Assembly: GCA_025455665.1 (NCBI GenBank) | Contig: JALOMC010000107.1 | Location: 1 to 7,727 of the forward strand | DNA length: 7,727 nt | Source: Chitinophagaceae bacterium | Lineage (GTDB): Bacteria > Bacteroidota > Bacteroidia > Chitinophagales > Chitinophagaceae | Reading direction: 5' to 3' | Shown here: positions 5,232 to 7,727 of the stretch, piece after piece | Position numbering within the stretch: the first letter of the stretch is position 1 | How the letters are laid out: the number at the start of each line of letters is the position of its first letter | The notes under the pieces: model-generated | What the model was told of the DNA's origin: nothing | Database searches by the model: none | What the model saw: the letters and a program-made list of their open reading frames with translations, nothing else | Program-made: the position numbers and the translations under genes

Positions 5232-5356
5232 CTCTTTTTCCGCACCTGACAGGTCAACAGTTGAGCAGTGGTTGTATCACACACCTGGTGCGGGCAAACA
5301 AAAGCCTGATGGATATCATCGGCTCTTGGTGACACCTGATCCGGCCAAAACAAAGT
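5232..5356. other. Intergenic region between convergent units, with inverted repeat
   Basis: No gene is seen here. CCGCACC (5240-5246) and GGTGCGG (5287-5293) are perfect inverted arms 40 bp apart. ACCTGACAGGT (5244-5254) is a short palindrome next to the left arm, and CACCTG occurs three times (5243, 5282, 5333). None has a clear function. Confidence 0.35.
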
Positions 5357-6493
5357 CTATTCTTCCTCTTCGCTTTTCAAGAGCATCCCCAGCAGGCTAA
5401 AGGCTCCTTTTGTCACTACTTCCTTCCCTTCCCATGCAATATTGTTGCTGGTGATGCCCACCAATCCATTTTCCCGTTCGCCTGGCTGTACTTCGGTCAG
5501 CCGAAAGCGGCCTGGTGCCTCCGACACAAACACGTAGGACTTCCCTTTTGATAGCAAAATGGCCGATTCGGGCACTGCAGGCAGCTGCTGCCGGCCCGTA
5601 GCAATGCTGGCGGTAACTGCAAAGCCGGGCGCCAGAGCAGGAGGAATTTTATCGAAATGGCAGTGCACCATGCCCGATTTGCTTTCATCTACATTGCGGC
5701 TCACCAATAACACTTTGGCGGTGTAGGATTGAGCAGGATTATTAAGCGGTCTTACCGTTACCTGTTGGCCAGCTTTTACAACGTTGAGATCCTTCTCAAA
5801 AACTGTCAGCGCAGCATGCAAATCCCCGGGATCAATCAGTTCGGCCAGCACCTCGGTACCGGTAACATAGCGACCCCGATTGATAGGCACCTTGCTGATA
5901 AAGCCATGAATAGGCGATCGGATGACAATGGTGCGGCTGATATTGCCTGCTGTCAGTTGTTGTGCATGGATGCCAATCAGCGCCAGCTTTTGTTCTAACG
6001 CCTGCATCATGGCTTGCTCTACAGCCAGCTCGCTCTGCACTTGTTGATATGCTTTTTGGGAAGCGGCTTCAGTAGCAGCCAGCTCCCGCTGGCGTTCGTT
6101 TTCTTGTTGCAAAAACTGCTGCTTACTCTTAGCTACCAGGTAGTCTTGCTGCAGCTGTATATAGGCCGGATCTTCCAGTGTTACCAGTGCTTGCCCTTTC
6201 GAAACCTCCTGCCCTGGCAACAGATCAATTTGCCTGACATAGCCTCCCAGTGGGCAGGTGATGCTCACCATATGTTGTGGCGGTACATCAATGATGCCGT
6301 TGAGTGACACAGTGCCATTTATTAATACTGTTTCCACTTTGGCAGTGGCTATTTGCCCGGCGGCCATTTGTTCTTTGCTCAGCTCCACTACTACCGGGTT
6401 GGCAGGTGCCGCTTGCTTTTTCTCCGGTGCTTGGGTAGCAGTGTCTCCACATGCCGCCAGCAGTAGTATTGCTATTCCAATGATGTATTTCAT
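5357..6493 (-). CDS. RND efflux periplasmic adaptor (CusB/CzcB-like membrane fusion lipoprotein)
   Basis: This 378-residue protein starts at the ATG at 6493 with a lipoprotein signal, hydrophobic IIGIAILLLAAC, lipobox LAAC and lipidated Cys15, so it should be anchored in the inner membrane facing the periplasm. Next come the first half of the barrel-sandwich (lipoyl-like) domain around 76-112 (CPLGGYVRQIDLLPGQEVSKGQ), a Gln/Glu-rich alpha-hairpin at about 113-172, the second lipoyl half around 189-220 (IRSPIHGFISKVPINRG), a beta-barrel from about 224 (LHAALTVFEKDLNVVKAGQQV), and a membrane-proximal domain ending in SEEEE. This is the order seen in CusB/CzcB adaptors, which bridge an RND pump and an outer-membrane channel. 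No Met-rich or His-rich metal site is evident, so metal specificity is not shown. It lies 37 bp downstream of the TolC-like gene. The frame is open to 6589, but the signal peptide fixes the start. Confidence 0.9.
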   Translation of the reverse strand: MKYIIGIAILLLAACGDTATQAPEKKQAAPANPVVVELSKEQMAAGQIATAKVETVLINGTVSLNGIIDVPPQHMVSITCPLGGYVRQIDLLPGQEVSKGQALVTLEDPAYIQLQQDYLVAKSKQQFLQQENERQRELAATEAASQKAYQQVQSELAVEQAMMQALEQKLALIGIHAQQLTAGNISRTIVIRSPIHGFISKVPINRGRYVTGTEVLAELIDPGDLHAALTVFEKDLNVVKAGQQVTVRPLNNPAQSYTAKVLLVSRNVDESKSGMVHCHFDKIPPALAPGFAVTASIATGRQQLPAVPESAILLSKGKSYVFVSEAPGRFRLTEVQPGERENGLVGITSNNIAWEGKEVVTKGAFSLLGMLLKSEEEE

Positions 6494-6530
6494 TTGTCGT
6501 TCGTTTTTTTGATGGATAAAGTGTGACCTG

Positions 6531-7727
6531 CTACTGCTCGCTATAGTACAGGGTTTGCGCCAGCAGTAGTTGGTAGTTGAGCTGCTCATCTATGTAGGCC
6601 AGTCTTGTTTGGAAGGCTGGCTCCGCTATCAGCAGCCAGGTCACATAGTTGAGTTCACCACGCAGTAGTTGTTGGCGGGCTGTTTCAATAATGGCGTTGC
6701 TACCCGGAAGTAGTTCTTCCTCGTAGCGTTTTAATTGCTGCCGTTGCAGCATGGTTTGTTCAAGTTTGCCACGCCATGCGGCACTTACCTGCTGTTTTTC
6801 AGCACTCACCTCATAGGCCATTTGCTTCTCTTTTTCTTTGGCAGCCGCTACCCTTGCTTTGGTGGCCTTACCTATCAGTGGAAAATTGACCCCCACCTGA
6901 CCGGTCGAAAAGCGATTGCCGGCATTGTACCATTTGTCATTGCCTCCCCTATCGGTTTGAAAACCCACCAAACTCTGGTTGTTGTATCCTATTTCAAAAG
7001 CTGGTTGCCGGCGTGCATTTTCCAGTGCTGTTTCGGCCGATGCGCTGGCCAGCATGGCTTCTCGCCACTTCACAGCCGGGTGCTGCGCCAGCAATGCAGT
7101 ATCTACCATAGGCGGTGCCATGCTATTTGTTTGCCACGCACCAGTGGGTACAAAGCTGGTATCTGTTTGCAGCAAAAGCTTCAATTGCACCTGCCACTGT
7201 TGCTGATTTATTTTACTGCCTGCTATGGCCTGCTGCAGCAGTTGGCGCTGCTGCTGAAAGCCTGCTAACTCCAGCCGGTTGGTTTCCCCTGCCTTCAGGC
7301 GCTGCTCAGCAAGTATGATAAGCCGTTGGTACAGCGTATCTAACTGCAAAAAATGCAACTGCCGTTTGGCTTCGTATTCATAGCCTAAAAACACTTGCCG
7401 TATCAACAGGCGAAGCTCCAGCTGTCGCAATTGCAATTCGTTGTCAAAGCTGATGAACTGCGACTGTAACAACGCTCGTTGACCTTTTACAAAGCCAAAT
7501 GGGAGAAAACCCTGTGCCACGCTCAGTCGGCTGTCGAAATTTCTGGAGTTGGTCTGACCCAATTCGGCATTGGCCCTGAAGAAAGGCAACTCGCCAGCCG
7601 TGCGCTGTAGCGATGCCAGGTACTGGCGGTGCAGTTCGCCTGCTTTCAACAGGCGGTTCGTTTGCGGCAGCCTTTGCAGGGCCGCTTCCAACGGCAATGA
7701 AGGCTGCGCTTGTGCCAATCCATGAAG
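6531..7727 (-). CDS. TolC/CusC-like outer-membrane efflux protein, 5' truncated (possibly C-terminus of a CusA-TolC fusion)
   Basis: The minus-strand frame is open to the window edge, giving about 398 visible residues ending LLLAQTLYYSEQ. The sequence consists of two repeated halves rich in Gln/Leu/Arg helices, as expected for the outer-membrane factor family. The first starts near SLPLEAALQRLPQTN and the second near DTALLAQHPAVKWREAML. Segments such as ELGQTNSRNFDSRLSVAQGF, EIGYNNQSLVG and GQVGVNFPLIGKATKARVAAAK resemble, from memory, the TolC-like region at the end of the long (about 1,440-residue) CusA/CzcA proteins of Bacteroidota. The residues before it (LHGLAQAQ) could end a signal peptide or a linker. 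A TTG at 7718 is an unlikely true start. With the adaptor gene 37 bp downstream it would form the exit duct of an RND efflux complex. Confidence 0.85.
   Translation of the reverse strand, partial: LHGLAQAQPSLPLEAALQRLPQTNRLLKAGELHRQYLASLQRTAGELPFFRANAELGQTNSRNFDSRLSVAQGFLPFGFVKGQRALLQSQFISFDNELQLRQLELRLLIRQVFLGYEYEAKRQLHFLQLDTLYQRLIILAEQRLKAGETNRLELAGFQQQRQLLQQAIAGSKINQQQWQVQLKLLLQTDTSFVPTGAWQTNSMAPPMVDTALLAQHPAVKWREAMLASASAETALENARRQPAFEIGYNNQSLVGFQTDRGGNDKWYNAGNRFSTGQVGVNFPLIGKATKARVAAAKEKEKQMAYEVSAEKQQVSAAWRGKLEQTMLQRQQLKRYEEELLPGSNAIIETARQQLLRGELNYVTWLLIAEPAFQTRLAYIDEQLNYQLLLAQTLYYSEQ

Noticed and set aside
5140..5400. Plus-strand open frame of 86 codons starting in the tRNA remnant
   Set aside because: It crosses the palindrome, tRNA remnant and terminator hairpin and runs into the 3' end of the convergent adaptor gene. 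No domain is recognisable.

Overview
The window looks like a chromosomal segment of a Bacteroidota bacterium, probably close to Chitinophagaceae. Supporting signs are a near-perfect TAnnTTTG-type -7 promoter element ahead of the tRNA gene and another ahead of dapD, the lack of clear Shine-Dalgarno sequences, an LPS gene set typical of that phylum, and a TolC-like domain resembling the one found at the C-terminus of Bacteroidota CusA-type efflux pumps. The lineage is an inference from family resemblance; no marker gene fixes it.

Positions 1-3776 hold a surface-polysaccharide (LPS core or O-antigen) cluster. In order it carries the 3' end of a GT25-like glycosyltransferase (+), an FkbM-type methyltransferase (-), a WaaE/KdtX-like GT2 glycosyltransferase (+), a second GT2-like glycosyltransferase (-) and a GT9 heptosyltransferase (-). 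The last two form an operon with an ATGA start/stop overlap. The strand alternates, and the genes are packed with 4-bp overlaps or gaps of about 10 bp.

Positions 3869-4681 hold dapD (lysine and meso-diaminopimelate synthesis), divergent from the heptosyltransferase. A perfect 12-bp inverted repeat follows it. That repeat encloses much of the promoter for an intact tRNA-Leu(CAG) gene at 4770-4856.

Positions 4823-5231 are the most unusual part. The tRNA 3' end is followed by a terminator, a 90-codon GIY-YIG nuclease gene that starts directly at the end of the terminator U-tract, and then a second copy of the last 39 bp of the tRNA region. This second copy is split exactly at the centre of its T-loop TTCGAA by a 27-bp palindrome, and a different terminator follows. 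The nuclease gene runs into this remnant, so its last eight codons and its stop codon come from tRNA and palindrome sequence. I read this as a minimal (about 313-bp repeat unit) GIY-YIG element that targeted tRNA-Leu and restored its 3' end, followed by a palindromic-repeat insertion in the displaced end.

Positions 5357-7727, on the minus strand, encode a CusB/CzcB-like lipoprotein efflux adaptor. Upstream of it in the same operon is a TolC/CusC-like protein cut by the window edge, which is plausibly the C-terminal part of a CusA-TolC fusion. Together they indicate a tripartite RND efflux system, probably for metal ions.
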